From the NCBI RefSeq assembly GCF_002104455.1, contig NZ_NBOC01000011.1:53105-117104 (forward strand): 64,000 bases of DNA, in the 5' to 3' direction. Positions within the stretch are counted from its first letter, which is position 1; each line of letters starts with the position of its first letter. The position numbers were made by a program, and so were the translations under genes. Below the pieces are notes generated by a model that was not told the origin of the DNA, ran no database searches, and saw only the letters and a list, made by a program, of their open reading frames with translations. This document shows, one piece after another, positions 35,506-44,201 of this stretch. The DNA is from Colwellia chukchiensis (GTDB lineage Bacteria > Pseudomonadota > Gammaproteobacteria > Enterobacterales > Alteromonadaceae).

Positions 35506-37590
35506 TTATTGAGCCGTTATCGCGACATTATCCAGTCGATAAACTGCCCCCTCACCCGTTCCCCAAGCAGGGAAAACCATAATTACGTCAATTTCACTAG
35601 TATCTAAACCGCCAGCAAACAAATCAGCAAGTGCAAAGGTATATGTCTGCCATTGCCCCACCACAGGCGCGGCGCCTTCTTGACTGGCTGTTAAGTCCAG
35701 TTCTACCGCCGAGGTGGTATCACCAGCTTCAATTTTAAATTTCCATACTGCGTTGGCATCATTGGGGGCGCTCAGCACTTTCATCTCAAAGCGAACAACA
35801 CCATTATCTTGTAATGCGCTGGCATCAAAATACACGCCCTCATTGGCTAAAAATCCCATCACAGTTGGCGAGCTGCCAATCACAAACTCCGCCACCATAC
35901 CGTGCTCTGCGTCATCGGTTTCTTCTGTCGGGGTTGAACCACCACAACAATCCCAAATCGGCCACTCAGGGTGTTGAGCATTATCGTATAGAGTCAGGCC
36001 TTGCGCTGTAGGTACGCTAGACGGGTCATAAATCATCACATTATCTAAACGATAGACAGCGCCTTCACCACTGCCCCACGCTGGAAATACCATGATGACG
36101 TCAATAGCACTTAAATCGAGGCCGGCATCAAATAAGCTTTGTAATGTAAAGGTATAGGTTTGCCATTGGCCTACTACAGGTACAGCCCCTTCCTCGCTGG
36201 CGCTTAAATCCAACTCCACCGCAGAAGCAGCATCGCCGGCTTCAATTTTAAACTTCCACACCGCATCGGCATCATTTGGCGCACTAATAACTTTCATTTC
36301 AAATTGCATTACGCCGTTGTTAAGTAAGCTAGACGCATCAAGGTAAACATCATCATCAGCCAATAAGCCCATTACGGTTGGCGAAGCGCCAATAACAAAT
36401 TCTGCGGTCATACCATGTTCGGTATCGTCATTTTCAAGCGTTGGTGTGGTACCACCACAGCAGTCCCAAATACTCCATTGCTCTTTGACATCATCGGCAA
36501 ATAACACATGGCCGTTAAACCCTGTCGAGGCGTTAGGATCGTAGATCTTAGCGTTATCAACACGATAAACCGCGCCTTCACCTGTGCCCCACGCTGGGAA
36601 TATCATGATGACATCAATGGCGCTGACATCTAAGCCAGCATTGGCTAAGTCGGCTAGTTTAAAGGTATAGGTTTGCCATTGCTGCGCCACAGGTACTACG
36701 CCTTCAACGCTGCTAGATAGTGGTAATTCAACCGCGGAAGTATTGTTGTCTGCTTCCACTTTAAATACCCAAGTAGCACTAGCATCGTTTGGCATAGTCA
36801 CCACTTTCATCTCAAACTGAATAACGCCATTTGCCAAAATGCTTGTGCCGTCAAAAGGGGCTGGGCTATCAGTATTGCCTTCACGAGAGATAAAGCCCAT
36901 CACGGTTGGCTCAGCACCAATGCTAAATTCAGCAACAGCGCCATGCGCTTCGTCATCGGTTTCAACCATTGGCGTTGAGCCGCCACAACAATCCCACATT
37001 GGCCAGCTGGGGTTTTGTGCATCTTCGAATAACACCACTTGTGGCGAGGCGCCAGTATCACCGGCAATGGTCAGGTTAGTGACTTGGTATACCGCGCCTT
37101 CGCCTGCACCCCAAGTTGAAAATATCATCACTACGTCAATTGCGCTTAAATCTAAACCGGCATCAGCTAAGCTTTGTAACGAGAATGAATAACGTTGCCA
37201 CTCGCCCGCAACCGGTGCTGCGCCTTCTAGACTTTCGGCTAACAGCATATCAACCGCGGTACTACCTTCTTGGCTTTCTACTTTTAATACCCATTCAGCA
37301 TCGGCGCTGTTTGGCATACTAACAACCTTCATATCAAAGGCTAATTTGCCAGTGGCAATTAATGGCGAGGCATCAAACGGGCTTGCTTGGCCTGCTGGGT
37401 CGTCGATAAAGGTATCGCGAGAAATAAAGCCATTCACCGTTGGCTCGGCGCCAACATAAAACTCCATCACATCGCCTTGTTCAACGTCGCTAACTAGCGT
37501 AGGGGTTGAACCACCACAGCAATCCCATGCTGGCCAATTAGGGTTGATGGTACCGGAAAATATTGTCAAGTTTTGTGCAACACCAACAGA
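35506..37590 (-). repeat. Four tandem protein repeats in GH16 C-terminal half
   Basis: Four copies of a unit of about 510-530 bp, each with a WDCCGGSTP-type motif (near 37520, 36988, 36458 and 35946), then EF-IGA-PTVMGF, Q-EMKV, NDA-A-W-FK-E and DVIMIFPAWGTGEGAVY. Each encodes a beta-sandwich-like unit of about 165-170 residues, probably a carbohydrate-binding module. Copies 3 and 4 are most alike; copy 1 is the most diverged. Confidence 0.85.
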
Positions 37591-38676
37591 TGGTGGTGAT
37601 GGAATTGGCGCTTTACCTTCGACTAAGGCATCATCAGCGCTGTCATAACCTGGGCGTACTGTTTCACAGCCTTTGCCGGTTTCTGGATCAGACTGACATT
37701 GATAAACCCTGACATAATCGACTTCAAATTTGTTATCGGCATGAAAGGCGCTGGCATCAACCCCTAACGCGTTGACGTTTTCAGGCCAGTTACCGCCAAC
37801 AGCAAAGTTTAAAATTAAATAAAACTCTTTATCAAACGGCGCCGTGTCCCAAAAGGTGGTTAACTCGCCGGTAACTTGATCATAATACTCAGTAAACCAA
37901 CCGCGATGTGCCAGACCTACTGCTTCATCTTTACTGTTATAACGCACTTTAGATTGGCGCTGCGTGGCATATAAGTAGTCATCCATATACCAACGAATTT
38001 CACCTTCTTGCCACTCTATCGCATAGGTATGAAAGTCATCGGCCGGGTTAACACCATCAGCTAGGCTATAGCCTTTACCTGAAGACGAATTATCGGGCCA
38101 GCTTTTGCCGTAATGCAGTGTGCCGTGAATATGGTTTTCTGCCTTGCCCTCGGCATCGGTTACGCCTAAGTTAACCGCTTCTAAAATGTCGATTTCACCC
38201 GATTTTGGCCATTCGCCATAGCTTTCATCGGTCGGCATCATCCAAAATGCTGGCCAACTTCCTTGACCGCTAGGCAGCTTGGCTTTGATTTCAATACGAC
38301 CATATTTAAAGTCGGCTTTGTAGCGAGTGATCATGCGCGCTGAGGTATAAGGCAACTCTGCGCCTGCTGCTGCAGGTAAAGCAACTAGATGTAATTTGCC
38401 ATCTTTTAGGTAGGAGTTTTCCTCACTGTCGGTGTAGCATTGTTTTTCTTGGTTACCACCACCCCAACAATTTATTTCATGGGTCCAGTTGCTGGTATTA
38501 ATACTGGTGCCATCAAACTCATCACTCCACACCATTTGCCAATCACTAACCGGCTGTTGCGGATTGACAGCATCGGTATTGGTTTTGGTTTCAGCACTGC
38601 TACCACCGCAACCTACTAAGGTAACGCTTGCTAACAAAGCCAGTAAGCCTGTAATATTTTTTGCAGTTTTTATCAT
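35506..38676 (-). CDS. GH16 endo-beta-glucanase (laminarinase-like) lipoprotein with four binding-module repeats
   Basis: A 1056-residue lipoprotein (lipobox LVGC, Cys23). The GH16 domain spans about 45-330. The catalytic signature is E161-I-D163-I-L-E166 within GEIDILEAVN: E161 nucleophile, E166 acid/base. WSDEFDGTSINTSNWTHE starts the domain, and KEFYLILNFAVGGNWPEN is its typical end. ILEA without an insertion and the nearby GH3 favour a beta-1,3-glucanase (laminarinase) over an agarase or carrageenase. Four repeats with DCCGG motifs fill residues about 365-1056. It probably acts on the cell surface. First gene of the operon; a LytTR-type operator lies upstream. Confidence 0.92.
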   Translation of the reverse strand: MIKTAKNITGLLALLASVTLVGCGGSSAETKTNTDAVNPQQPVSDWQMVWSDEFDGTSINTSNWTHEINCWGGGNQEKQCYTDSEENSYLKDGKLHLVALPAAAGAELPYTSARMITRYKADFKYGRIEIKAKLPSGQGSWPAFWMMPTDESYGEWPKSGEIDILEAVNLGVTDAEGKAENHIHGTLHYGKSWPDNSSSGKGYSLADGVNPADDFHTYAIEWQEGEIRWYMDDYLYATQRQSKVRYNSKDEAVGLAHRGWFTEYYDQVTGELTTFWDTAPFDKEFYLILNFAVGGNWPENVNALGVDASAFHADNKFEVDYVRVYQCQSDPETGKGCETVRPGYDSADDALVEGKAPIPSPPSVGVAQNLTIFSGTINPNWPAWDCCGGSTPTLVSDVEQGDVMEFYVGAEPTVNGFISRDTFIDDPAGQASPFDASPLIATGKLAFDMKVVSMPNSADAEWVLKVESQEGSTAVDMLLAESLEGAAPVAGEWQRYSFSLQSLADAGLDLSAIDVVMIFSTWGAGEGAVYQVTNLTIAGDTGASPQVVLFEDAQNPSWPMWDCCGGSTPMVETDDEAHGAVAEFSIGAEPTVMGFISREGNTDSPAPFDGTSILANGVIQFEMKVVTMPNDASATWVFKVEADNNTSAVELPLSSSVEGVVPVAQQWQTYTFKLADLANAGLDVSAIDVIMIFPAWGTGEGAVYRVDNAKIYDPNASTGFNGHVLFADDVKEQWSIWDCCGGTTPTLENDDTEHGMTAEFVIGASPTVMGLLADDDVYLDASSLLNNGVMQFEMKVISAPNDADAVWKFKIEAGDAASAVELDLSASEEGAVPVVGQWQTYTFTLQSLFDAGLDLSAIDVIMVFPAWGSGEGAVYRLDNVMIYDPSSVPTAQGLTLYDNAQHPEWPIWDCCGGSTPTEETDDAEHGMVAEFVIGSSPTVMGFLANEGVYFDASALQDNGVVRFEMKVLSAPNDANAVWKFKIEAGDTTSAVELDLTASQEGAAPVVGQWQTYTFALADLFAGGLDTSEIDVIMVFPAWGTGEGAVYRLDNVAITAQ

Positions 38677-38869
38677 AATTTGTGTTCCAATTACCCAACT
38701 ACTCTTGTTGCACTCGCTGTTGTGCTGCTCACAGATAGTTATATTTATTAAAGTGAAACGCTTAACAGCATAGCCTGATAGCCAGTACGTTAATCACTTA
38801 ACAAACACTAGCCCCTGAAATGATACTGAGATAATTTACAAATAGTTACAAACGAAATGCGCTATGGTG

Positions 38870-38897
38870 GTTATAGCATGCGGTATGCAAAGTTTTA
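38870..38897 (-). promoter_or_regulatory. Predicted activator-dependent promoter of the GH16 operon
   Basis: On the minus strand, TATAAC (38870-38875) is a fair -10 box. TAAAAC (38892-38897), 16 bp upstream, is a poor -35 box. A weak -35 directly downstream of an activator site is what LytTR-controlled promoters show. Predicted leader about 185 bases. Confidence 0.5.
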
Positions 38898-38908
38898 TGC
38901 TAAATGTG

Positions 38909-38940
38909 CGGATAAAACGATACATATATCGGATAAAACG
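38909..38940 (-). promoter_or_regulatory. LytTR-type direct-repeat operator
   Basis: CGGATAAAACG occurs twice exactly, at 38909-38919 and 38930-38940, 21 bp from start to start (two helical turns). AgrA/ComE/VirR-type LytTR regulators bind direct repeats with this spacing. The pair lies between the LytTR gene and the GH16 gene, 11 bp upstream of the weak -35 box. The rest of 38677-38993 shows no gene. Confidence 0.7.
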
Positions 38941-38993
38941 GTTAATTGTTAACCTGCCACTGTTACCTGTGAGTAACTAAGCTCAGCAAGGTG

Positions 38994-39824
38994 CTAAATC
39001 TGTTTTGCCTCAAGCAAGTCTTGAATAGCAGAGCTGTAATTGCGACTTACTTTTAGCTGCACTTCATCGCCTAATTCCAGCAGGCTTTCACTATTACGCA
39101 GTGACTTAATACTTTTAATGCAATTAACATTAACCAAGGTTGACTTATGAATGCGCGCAAAAATTTTCGGATCCAATTGACTGGCTAGTTTCTTCATGGT
39201 GATACGGACAATATGGGTTTCATTTTTGGTGTGTACGCACATGTAATCACCGGCCGCGTCAATCCAGCGAATATCTTTGATGGCCACAAACACTTTCTCA
39301 TGGTCGCTGTTTTTAATCACTAACTCTTGCTCAAATGCCGTTGGCAGGGGTAAGTCTGACGCTAACCAGTTTTCAAGCTCGCTAATGGCAACACCTGAGG
39401 TTTCACCGAGTGCCTGCAGCAGTTTAAATTTTTCTTTACTGGAATCAAGCGGCTGAATCCGTTGTAAAATGCGCTGAACGGTTTTTTGCAAACGCCCTAA
39501 ATTGGCTGGTTTTAACACATAATCTATGGCGTTAAGCTCAAAGGCATCTAACGCATATTCGCCATAGGCGCTAACAAACACCACCATAGGCAAGACATCG
39601 GCCTGTAAGGCTTGCACCACTTCAATGCCATTAAGCCCGGGCAAGCGTAAATCTAAAAACATCACATCAGGCGATAAGGTTTGACATAAATGGATCGCTT
39701 GATCGCCATCGCAAGCCTCCCCAATAACGTTAATTTCAGGAATTTTTTCCAGTCTAAGCTTTAGCCCCTCTAATGCTAAAGGTTCATCATCAACAATTAA
39801 TGCCGTTAGTACTTTATTCTTCAT
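38994..39824 (-). CDS. LytTR-family response regulator
   Basis: A 276-residue regulator. The receiver domain spans about 8-125: LIVDDEPLA acidic pocket, D58 phospho-acceptor in VMFLDLRLPGLNG, and a conserved Lys in DYVLKPAN. The LytTR DNA-binding domain spans about 165-270: IKDIRWIDAAGDYMCVHTKNETHIVRITMKKL, RIHKSTLVNVNCIKSI, VQLKVSRNYSS. It is phosphorylated by the kinase encoded immediately upstream, 9 bp away. The adjoining direct-repeat site and glucan operon point to control of beta-glucan use, unusual for LytTR systems, which are better known in virulence and autolysis. Confidence 0.93.
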   Translation of the reverse strand: MKNKVLTALIVDDEPLALEGLKLRLEKIPEINVIGEACDGDQAIHLCQTLSPDVMFLDLRLPGLNGIEVVQALQADVLPMVVFVSAYGEYALDAFELNAIDYVLKPANLGRLQKTVQRILQRIQPLDSSKEKFKLLQALGETSGVAISELENWLASDLPLPTAFEQELVIKNSDHEKVFVAIKDIRWIDAAGDYMCVHTKNETHIVRITMKKLASQLDPKIFARIHKSTLVNVNCIKSIKSLRNSESLLELGDEVQLKVSRNYSSAIQDLLEAKQI

Positions 39825-39833
39825 ATTATCGAC

Positions 39834-40940
39834 TTATTGCTCAAATGGGATTGATATTGAAACCACAGTACCACCTTGCTCAGCATTGGCAATATTGACA
39901 TGATAATTGCCCGCAAACATCGCACTTAACCTGGCTTTGGTATTAGTCAAGCCAATCCCGAAGCCATCGCTAGCTGGGGCGGACTGTTGTTGACCATTAT
40001 CAGCAACTTCGATCAGTAAGCGCTCTGCTACTTGCTGAGCGCTGATACGAATTTCACCACCAGATTTTCGCAACTCTATCGCATGTTTAATGGCGTTTTC
40101 CACCAAAGGTTGTAATAACATTGACGGCACCTGACATGCCAATACCTCACTATTTACCGCAATTTCTACCTTTAACCGCTCACCAAACCTAACCTTTTCA
40201 ATGGATAAATAGAGCTCAATTAATTCTAATTCTTTTTGCAAGGTGGTTTTACTTTTATCATTTTTATCTAATGAATAGCGGAAAAACTCGCACAGTTTAT
40301 CGAGCATTTCATTGGCGGTGTCGTTGTCATTTTTATAGATCAAGGTGGAAATGGCATTCATGGTATTAAACATAAAATGCGGATTTAATTGATAACGTAA
40401 CATTTGTAGCTGCGCATCTTTTGCTGCCGTTTGCGCGCGCAGTAACATTTCATGCTCACCTTGTAATTTAGTGTTATAAAGCATAATAAAGTAGATAGAA
40501 GTCCAGACAAACATGGTCGACAAGGAGAAGAGTAACCAACCACCAAATTCCAACATATCCCATGCTTCGTTCCATTGCTGCTGATACACCACCATTTTAT
40601 AGGTGCTTAGTTTAATAACATTAAAAACTAAGCCTAAACTTGCCGCTGACAGAAAGCTTAATAGTAAGGTTTTTTTCAGTGGCAAATGAACAATTTTTCG
40701 GATCAATTGCCACTGCAAGTACGACAAAACAAAGCCACTAAAGGTTTCAAGAATCAGGTTAAGTAACTGGCCCGAGAGGTTAAAGCCAGTTTGGCCAATT
40801 TGCGGGCGAATAATGGCAAGAAAAACCACCACTGCGTAGCCTAACCAGCCGGTAATTTGTAGCGTCCAAAATTGGTGGCTTTGCTTTGAAAATGCTTGTG
40901 GCTCTATCTCGAGCGTACTTTCATAAGGTTTAACTGCCAT
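39834..40940 (-). CDS. LytS-like sensor histidine kinase
   Basis: A 368-residue kinase. Four membrane segments occupy about 25-160 with little periplasmic sequence, so it probably senses through the membrane part. The His_kinase domain has the phospho-acceptor H188 in YQLNPHFMFNTMNAIS, characteristic of the LytS/YehU group. The ATPase has VPSMLLQPLVENAIKHAI (N-box) and IEVADNGQ..GFGIGLTNTKARLSAMF (G-boxes). It forms an operon with the LytTR regulator. What it senses is unknown; an oligosaccharide or an intermediate of glucan transport is plausible from context. Confidence 0.92.
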   Translation of the reverse strand: MAVKPYESTLEIEPQAFSKQSHQFWTLQITGWLGYAVVVFLAIIRPQIGQTGFNLSGQLLNLILETFSGFVLSYLQWQLIRKIVHLPLKKTLLLSFLSAASLGLVFNVIKLSTYKMVVYQQQWNEAWDMLEFGGWLLFSLSTMFVWTSIYFIMLYNTKLQGEHEMLLRAQTAAKDAQLQMLRYQLNPHFMFNTMNAISTLIYKNDNDTANEMLDKLCEFFRYSLDKNDKSKTTLQKELELIELYLSIEKVRFGERLKVEIAVNSEVLACQVPSMLLQPLVENAIKHAIELRKSGGEIRISAQQVAERLLIEVADNGQQQSAPASDGFGIGLTNTKARLSAMFAGNYHVNIANAEQGGTVVSISIPFEQ

Positions 40941-41132
40941 AAATTCTCTATCTACGCCAACGATAAAATCGCAAATACTAACGATATAACAAATTTATAA
41001 CCGCTAGCAACAAATGCGACAAAACGAGACAAAGCTGCGATAAATGCGCAATACCGCAAGCAACCAAATATAGTTGCATACAGCAAGGCAATTAAATACA
41101 ATTGCTCAACCAAGGCAAGTGAAGGAATAATG

Positions 41133-41768
41133 ATGATTGCGGTATTAACGGGCGATCTGGTTAACTCAACCAAGATGAGCAAACAAACTTATGCTAGCAC
41201 TATCAAGGCATTACAAGACTTACTTGCCGAGGCAGCACAAGCATACCGCGCCAGTGGCGCCGTGTATCGAGGCGATGAATTTCAAATTCAATACCCTGAG
41301 CCAATTTTTGCCTTAAAAAGCACCTTACTGATCAAACTTGCTTTGCATTTATCAAGCAATTCAAGCAAGCCAATACAGTGCACACTGTCATTAGCTTATG
41401 GCGACTACAACCATTTAGATGAAAAACCAAACACCTCATCAGGGCCGGTTTTTATTCGCTCTGGTCGAGGGTTAACAAGTGCGCAACGTGGCGAGCTTGC
41501 CGTACATTTTCCAACAACAATAGCCGAGCAACAAACACGACTGTTGAGTCAGTTTTTAAACCATTTACTCAATCGATTAACCAAAAGCCAAGCCCAACTC
41601 TTATATCAATATATCGCCAGCGACTTTGCCGAGCATAAAAAACTTGCACAAATCACCGCCACTACGCGACAAAATATCAGTAATCGACTGGCCAATATTG
41701 GTGCGTTTTTAGTCAGAGATTATATGAAGTTTATTAATCAAAAAGTGTTGCAGCTTACGGAGACATAG
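41133..41768 (+). CDS. SatD family protein (cyclase-like fold suspected) with C-terminal helix-turn-helix
   Basis: A 211-residue cytosolic protein of the SatD family. AAGGA at 41122-41126 favours the second of two adjacent ATGs (41133). The N-terminal pattern IAVLTGDLVNST, followed about 50 residues on by GAVYRGDEFQIQYP, is reminiscent of the Asp-metal and GDxF segments of class III nucleotidyl cyclases and GGDEF enzymes. The C-terminal KLAQITATTRQNISNRLANIGAFLVRDYM looks like a helix-turn-helix. The stop is 2 bp before the DUF3307 membrane-protein gene, so the two are translationally linked. Family assignment is fairly sure; the cyclase comparison is my inference. Confidence 0.75.
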   Translation: MIAVLTGDLVNSTKMSKQTYASTIKALQDLLAEAAQAYRASGAVYRGDEFQIQYPEPIFALKSTLLIKLALHLSSNSSKPIQCTLSLAYGDYNHLDEKPNTSSGPVFIRSGRGLTSAQRGELAVHFPTTIAEQQTRLLSQFLNHLLNRLTKSQAQLLYQYIASDFAEHKKLAQITATTRQNISNRLANIGAFLVRDYMKFINQKVLQLTET

Positions 41769-41770
41769 AC

Positions 41771-42538
41771 ATGATACTATTGCTACTAATGCTAACGACG
41801 CACTTTATTAGTGACTTTTATCTACAACCCATTAGCAGCGTAACTGAGCGTGATAATCATGCGCTTAAACGTTATCAGCTTTGGTTACACTTTTTTGTGT
41901 ATAGCCTGTTGCTGTTTTTGGTGCTCTTTGCGGCAGAGTTGTCATTGCTAACCGCCCTGACCGCCCTCGCGATTATCATGAGCTCACATGCCTTAAATCT
42001 ATTCTGGCGCTATAAGCGTCGTAAAACCTTACGCAACTTTCTTCTGACACAAGTATTGCAACTTGTGGTTATTAGCTTAGTTTGGGCGCAGTTATCAAAT
42101 ATCTCACTTTCCCAGGCCCTGTTATTTATTCAGCACATTTTTAACACTAAAAACATTATCATAGTATTAGCGTACCTGTTGGCGTGTCAGCCGGCATCGA
42201 TTGTGATTTCTTTAGCGCTAAAAAAGCACACCGATAAATTAACGAAACCAACAGACAAGCAATGCCAGCACAACCAGAATGACAAAGCGATTGGTTTGTT
42301 ATCTGCTGGTGCTTGGATAGGCTATATCGAGCGCTGCTTAGCTATTTCTTTTATTTTTATGGGTCAGTTTGCCGGTATTGGCTTTTTGGTAGCAACAAAA
42401 ACTATTTTTAGGTTTGGCGATCTGACTCAGCAAAAAGACATGAAGCTAACCGAGTATATGATGTTAGGCACCTTATTAAGCTACGCCATAGCCATATTTA
42501 TCGGTTGGAATGCCAAGCAACTGTACTTTGCCTTGTAA
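41771..42538 (+). CDS. DUF3307 integral membrane protein
   Basis: A 255-residue protein with about six membrane segments. The N-terminal THFISDFYLQP matches the conserved HxxxDFxLQ of DUF3307. The C-terminal GAWIGYIERCLAISFIFMGQFAGIGFLVATKTIFRFGDL followed by TEYMMLGTLLSYAIAIFIG is the family's conserved block. A charged, glutamine-rich loop (KKHTDKLTKPTDKQCQHNQNDK) separates the halves. It is strictly coupled to the SatD gene, a pairing I recall from other genomes. No function is known. Either a membrane effector gated by the partner or a transporter regulated by it would fit. Confidence 0.8.
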   Translation: MILLLLMLTTHFISDFYLQPISSVTERDNHALKRYQLWLHFFVYSLLLFLVLFAAELSLLTALTALAIIMSSHALNLFWRYKRRKTLRNFLLTQVLQLVVISLVWAQLSNISLSQALLFIQHIFNTKNIIIVLAYLLACQPASIVISLALKKHTDKLTKPTDKQCQHNQNDKAIGLLSAGAWIGYIERCLAISFIFMGQFAGIGFLVATKTIFRFGDLTQQKDMKLTEYMMLGTLLSYAIAIFIGWNAKQLYFAL

Positions 42539-42607
42539 GTCATTAGTAGCGAGTATGTCCATTATTAGCGCCTTTAACCTGTGGCTAAACGCACCATAGC
42601 ACAAGGG

Positions 42608-42880
42608 TTATTCAGGCTTAGCAAATAGCGCCTGCTTTGCCGGGTTTTTTGCTTGATAATGAGCAATGTACGAGCATTTGGCGACCGCTTTTTTATGCTC
42701 CTTTGCAAGCTGTGCAAGCACCGCCTCTAATAGTGCTTTTGCAATACCTTGCCCGGCAAGTTGCTCTGGCACTAAAGTGTGAGTAAGGTGTAAATGACCA
42801 TTAACTTCTTGATAACGTATATAGGCAATATGACCATCAATATGGTACTCATATTGGCATGCTTGGGCATTATGAAACAA
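42608..42880 (-). CDS. Small GNAT-type N-acetyltransferase (YjdJ-like)
   Basis: A 90-residue protein of the short GNAT group: HIDGHIAYIRYQEVNGHLHLTHTLVPEQLAGQGIAKALLEAVL contains the acetyl-CoA loop (here QLAGQGIA for Q/RxxGxG/A). KCSYIAHYQAKNPA is the typical end. No ATG exists in frame: TAG lies three codons before the TTG used here, and no clear ribosome site precedes it. So either a TTG start or a gene weakened at its start. Substrate unknown. Confidence 0.75.
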   Translation of the reverse strand: MFHNAQACQYEYHIDGHIAYIRYQEVNGHLHLTHTLVPEQLAGQGIAKALLEAVLAQLAKEHKKAVAKCSYIAHYQAKNPAKQALFAKPE

Positions 42881-43245
42881 GGTATGCTACATCATTTATC
42901 CAACAATTAAGCAATAAAAATATCACTATCCCATATTTTATGCACCGTGTCATATTCACAAACTTTACAAGACAACTTTGCGCGAGTAGAAAGGCAGGTA
43001 ATTAAACTGGCTAATAAAACCATAGCGTGCTCTGCATCTAGACAATGATTAACTTTACATTTTTCTTGGTTTTACTTGTCCATAAAGCTGCAATTCCCCT
43101 TTAAAAATCTTTAAATCTTAGAAAATAACTCTGCACTTTACCGCTCGATGGTCAAACTCCATTCCATACGTGCAAAGCACTTAGCACTTGGTCATGACAA
43201 AAAAACTCCCTACTTTACGCTAACCTATAAAAATCTCTACTTCGA
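42881..43245. other. Intergenic region, nothing recognised
   Basis: About 365 bases between the GNAT gene and the IS481-type element. No open frame, RNA gene or repeat was recognised. The missing 5' part of the TorF remnant (44202-44696) is not visible here. Confidence 0.4.
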
Positions 43246-44201
43246 TTGACAGTTCATACTGTTATACAAAGATCTGGAGCCAAACTTATGAATAGTAAGC
43301 ATCAACAAGAGATTACACGTAAATTCAAAGTCCTTAATCACGCACAGAAAATTAAAAACATTGCCAAGACATATCGTTACTTTGGTATTTGCAGAGAAAC
43401 CTTTTACAAATGGAAAAGAGTTTATGATAGATATGGTGAACAAGGGCTTATTAATAGCAAGCCTTGTCCAGAAAATCATAAATTATGAATATCCAAGCCT
43501 ATTGAAGAAAAAATAATTTACCTTCGCCAGACCTACCATTTTGGGCCTGATATGATTACTTGGCATCTACAGCGATACCATGATATTAAAGTTTCTAGAA
43601 ATGGCTGTTATAACGTTTTAGTGCGAAATAGGCTTAACCGTTTACCTGATAATATCCCTAAGCGCTCTCGTTCTAAATTCAAGCGTTATGAAAAGAAAGT
43701 GCCTGGTCATCATGTTCAAATTGATGTTAAGTTTCTGAGGTTTAAAGCTGATGATGGAAGAATTATTAAGAAACTTCAATATACAGCTATAGATGACTGC
43801 ACTCGTGTAAGGGCATTAAAAATATACGATAAGCATACCCATAAAAGCTCGATCAATTTCTTGAACTACGTTGTTAAAAAGTTTCCTTTCAGAATAAAAA
43901 TGATCAGGACCGATAATGGCCATGAATTTCAAACGATGTTTCATTGGCACACATCAGAGTTAGGCTTAATACATGTTTATATTAAGCCAGCTAGTCCAAA
44001 TTTAAATGGTAAAATAGGACGTTCTCACTTAACAGATAAACGCGAACTTTATCAGCTACTAGATTATAAAGATGATGTAGATTTAAGACTTAAATTAGCT
44101 CAATGGGAGGGCGACTATAACTTCTTACGACCTCACGCCGCTCATGCTGGAAAAACACCCTATGAAAAGTTAAAGATGCTAAACTAGTTTATGAATGTCA
44201 A
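43246..44201 (+). mobile_element. Degenerate IS481-family insertion sequence
   Basis: About 956 bp. The left end TTGACAGTTCATA (from 43246) and the reverse complement of the right end, TTGACATTCATA (44201 backwards), match apart from one base. They flank one transposase gene. No convincing target duplication could be made out. The transposase is dead (see 43288-44187), so the element can only move in trans. Confidence 0.75.
43288..44187 (+). pseudogene. IS481-family DDE transposase, inactivated
   Basis: One frame of 300 codons, interrupted only by a TGA at 43486-43488 (NHKL-stop-ISKPIEEK; CGA expected). GGAG sits 8 bases before the ATG at 43288. The N-terminal helix-turn-helix includes YRYFGICRETFYKWKRVYDRYGEQGL. 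The DDE core has D in HVQIDVKFL and D in MIRTDNGHEF. The third acid is lost: NGKIGRSHLTDKRELY has Gly (GGA, 44017-44019) where the family has Glu in NGKxERSH. Two independent lesions in an otherwise intact frame suggest fairly recent decay. Confidence 0.88.

Noticed and set aside
35506..37590. Tandem DNA repeats as an assembly duplication
   Set aside because: The four units differ at many positions and in length, so they are old domain duplications rather than an artefact.
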